The translations under genes were made by a program, and so were the position numbers. From Actinomycetota bacterium (GTDB lineage: Bacteria > Actinomycetota > Actinomycetes > S36-B12 > UBA10799): DNA of 7,748 nt. Positions 6,644 to 7,748 of this stretch are shown here, piece after piece. The notes beneath the pieces are model-generated. The model was not told the origin of the DNA and did no database searches. It saw only the letters and a list, made by a program, of their open reading frames with translations. Location of the stretch: the NCBI GenBank assembly GCA_030837395.1, contig JAUPKO010000194.1, positions 1 to 7,748 of the forward strand, in the 5' to 3' direction. The first letter of the stretch is position 1, and the number at the start of each line of letters is the position of its first letter.

Positions 6644-6682
6644 CGGCGCTGCAGCACCCACCGGGCCCGCGCTGCAGCGCCG
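6644..6682 (-). terminator. Hairpin after ftsY, made of two palindromic GCGCTGCAGC copies
   Basis: The arms 6644-6655 and 6671-6682 are perfect reverse complements over 12 bases with a 15-base loop. The hairpin starts seven bases after the ftsY stop codon, where a terminator is expected. No U-run follows in the transcript (GACTGCCGCC comes next), so it would be a GC-rich terminator without a U-tail. Each arm is also nearly self-palindromic: GCGCTGCAGCGC at 6669-6680 is a perfect 12-bp palindrome. A role as a paired protein-binding site cannot therefore be excluded. Confidence 0.6.
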
Positions 6683-6689
6683 CGGCGGT

Positions 6690-7748
6690 TCAGTCCAGGA
6701 GAGCGTCGACGAACTCGGCGGGCTCGAACGGCGCGATGTCGTCGGGGCCCTCACCCAGGCCGACGAGCTTCACCGGCACCCCGAGTTCGCGCTGCACCGC
6801 CACCACGATGCCGCCCTTGGCCGTGCCGTCGAGTTTGGTCAGCACGATGCCGGTCACATCCACCACCTCGGCGAACACCCGCGCCTGCGTCAAGCCGTTC
6901 TGGCCGGTCGTGGCGTCGAGCACCAACAACACCTCGGAGACCGGTGCCTGCTTCTCCACGACCCGCTTGACCTTGCCCAACTCATCCATGAGGCCGACCT
7001 TCGTGTGCAGCCGACCCGCGGTGTCGATGATCACCGCGTCGGCGGCCTCGTCCACCGCATCCTTGACCGCGTCGAACGCGACCGCGGCCGGATCCGAACC
7101 CTCCGGCCCCACCACCACCGTGGCCCCCACCCGGTCGCCCCAGGTCTGCAACTGCTGTGAGGCGGCAGCGCGGAAGGTGTCGGCCGCCCCCAACACGACG
7201 GAGCGGTCCTCGGCCACGAGTAGCCGGGCGATCTTGCCGGTGGTGGTCGTCTTTCCCGTGCCGTTGACCCCCACCATCAACAGCACCGCGGGGCCACCCT
7301 CACGCCGGGTGATCAGCACACGGTCCAGGTCAGGGTCTACCAGGGCGATCAGTTCCTCACGCAGCATCGCCTTGACCTCCGCAGGGTCGGACGTGCCCTC
7401 GACACGCACCCTCGTGCGCAGCTTCTCGACCAACTCCTGCGAGGGCGCGACGCCGAGGTCGCTCAGGATCAGCGTGTCCTCGATCTCCTCCCAGGCGGCC
7501 TCGTCGAGCTGGTCCGAGGACAGCAGTAGCAGCAGGGCCTTGCCCAGCGCCGAGTTCGACTTGGCCAGCCGCGCCTTGAGGCGCACCCATCGGCCGGCGA
7601 CGGGTGCCGGGGCCTCCAGGGTCGGTGCGACAGGCGCCTCGACCACCTCAGCTTCGACGACTTCGGCTTCGACGGTCTCACCCGGCTCGAGCACCGCTGT
7701 GCCGGCGCCGGGCAAGCCGACGTCCTGCACCCCGCGTCGTTGTGTGTC
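6690..7748 (-). CDS. ftsY: Signal recognition particle receptor FtsY (5' end probably beyond window)
   Basis: FtsY is the membrane-associated GTPase that receives Ffh-ribosome complexes and passes them to the Sec translocon. Counting from the GTG at 7730-7728, 346 aa are visible. An acidic linker (1-42, with VEAEVVEAEVVEA) leads into the N domain (about 48-130) and the G domain: P-loop GVNGTGKTT (154-162), DTFRAAA (184-190), DTAGR (236-240), TGQNGL (275-280) and TKLD (298-301). The end is the typical GLGEGPDDIAPFEPAEFVDALL. The frame stays open from that GTG to the window edge (DTQRG precedes it), and no ribosome binding site is evident before it. Actinobacterial FtsY usually begins with a membrane-spanning segment before the acidic linker, and none is seen, so the true start probably lies beyond base 7748. 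Confidence 0.96.
   Translation of the reverse strand, partial: DTQRRGVQDVGLPGAGTAVLEPGETVEAEVVEAEVVEAPVAPTLEAPAPVAGRWVRLKARLAKSNSALGKALLLLLSSDQLDEAAWEEIEDTLILSDLGVAPSQELVEKLRTRVRVEGTSDPAEVKAMLREELIALVDPDLDRVLITRREGGPAVLLMVGVNGTGKTTTTGKIARLLVAEDRSVVLGAADTFRAAASQQLQTWGDRVGATVVVGPEGSDPAAVAFDAVKDAVDEAADAVIIDTAGRLHTKVGLMDELGKVKRVVEKQAPVSEVLLVLDATTGQNGLTQARVFAEVVDVTGIVLTKLDGTAKGGIVVAVQRELGVPVKLVGLGEGPDDIAPFEPAEFVDALLD

Noticed and set aside
6617..6970. Plus-strand open frame of 117 codons opposite the ftsY end
   Set aside because: It is antisense to the conserved FtsY G domain and its product is an Arg/Pro/Ala-rich string typical of shadow frames.
1..7748. Possible novel system, defence island, prophage or mobile element
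   Set aside because: All accepted genes are recognisable core genes packed on one strand with short gaps. There are no transposase, integrase, long direct repeats, tRNA targets or composition breaks that I could see.

Overview
This is a compact, GC-rich stretch of housekeeping chromosome, most likely from an actinobacterium. The clues are the long Ala/Glu-rich C-terminal tail on ribosomal protein S16, the frequent GTG starts, the GlnR-type operator before amt, and a gene order that I recall from Streptomyces and relatives (ftsY, then amt-PII-glnD, then ffh, then rpsP and a KH-domain gene). The genus cannot be named from the sequence alone. Every gene I accept is on the minus strand, so transcription runs from the high to the low coordinates.

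In the direction of transcription: (1) ftsY, the SRP receptor, whose 5' end is probably cut by the window edge. It is followed by a hairpin built from two copies of a GCGCTGCAGC-type palindrome. (2) A roughly 175-nt regulatory gap holding two GlnR-like boxes. (3) amt (ammonium channel) overlapping glnB/glnK (PII signal protein) by the four bases ATGA. (4) A perfect 18-bp inverted repeat between glnB and glnD. (5) glnD, the bifunctional PII-modifying and demodifying enzyme, starting at a GTG with a strong ribosome binding site. (6) ffh, the SRP GTPase, probably with its own promoter. (7) rpsP (ribosomal protein S16) and the first 33 codons of a KH-domain RNA-binding protein gene (khpA type), four bases apart.

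Two physiological modules are interleaved. One is co-translational membrane targeting: Ffh with its 4.5S RNA (not in the window) docks on FtsY at the membrane. The other is nitrogen control: Amt imports ammonium, PII reports nitrogen/carbon/energy state and can block Amt, and GlnD modifies PII at Tyr51. The S16-KH pair starts the usual ribosome-maturation cluster, which presumably continues past base 1 with rimM and trmD.

I found no mobile element, CRISPR array, tRNA/rRNA, phage gene or defence system, and nothing that looks like an undescribed system. The points that most deserve a second look are regulatory: the unusual spacing of the GlnR boxes, the strong hairpin separating glnB from glnD, and the loss of the usual glycine in both ACT domains of GlnD. 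No gene-free stretch exceeds 180 bases.
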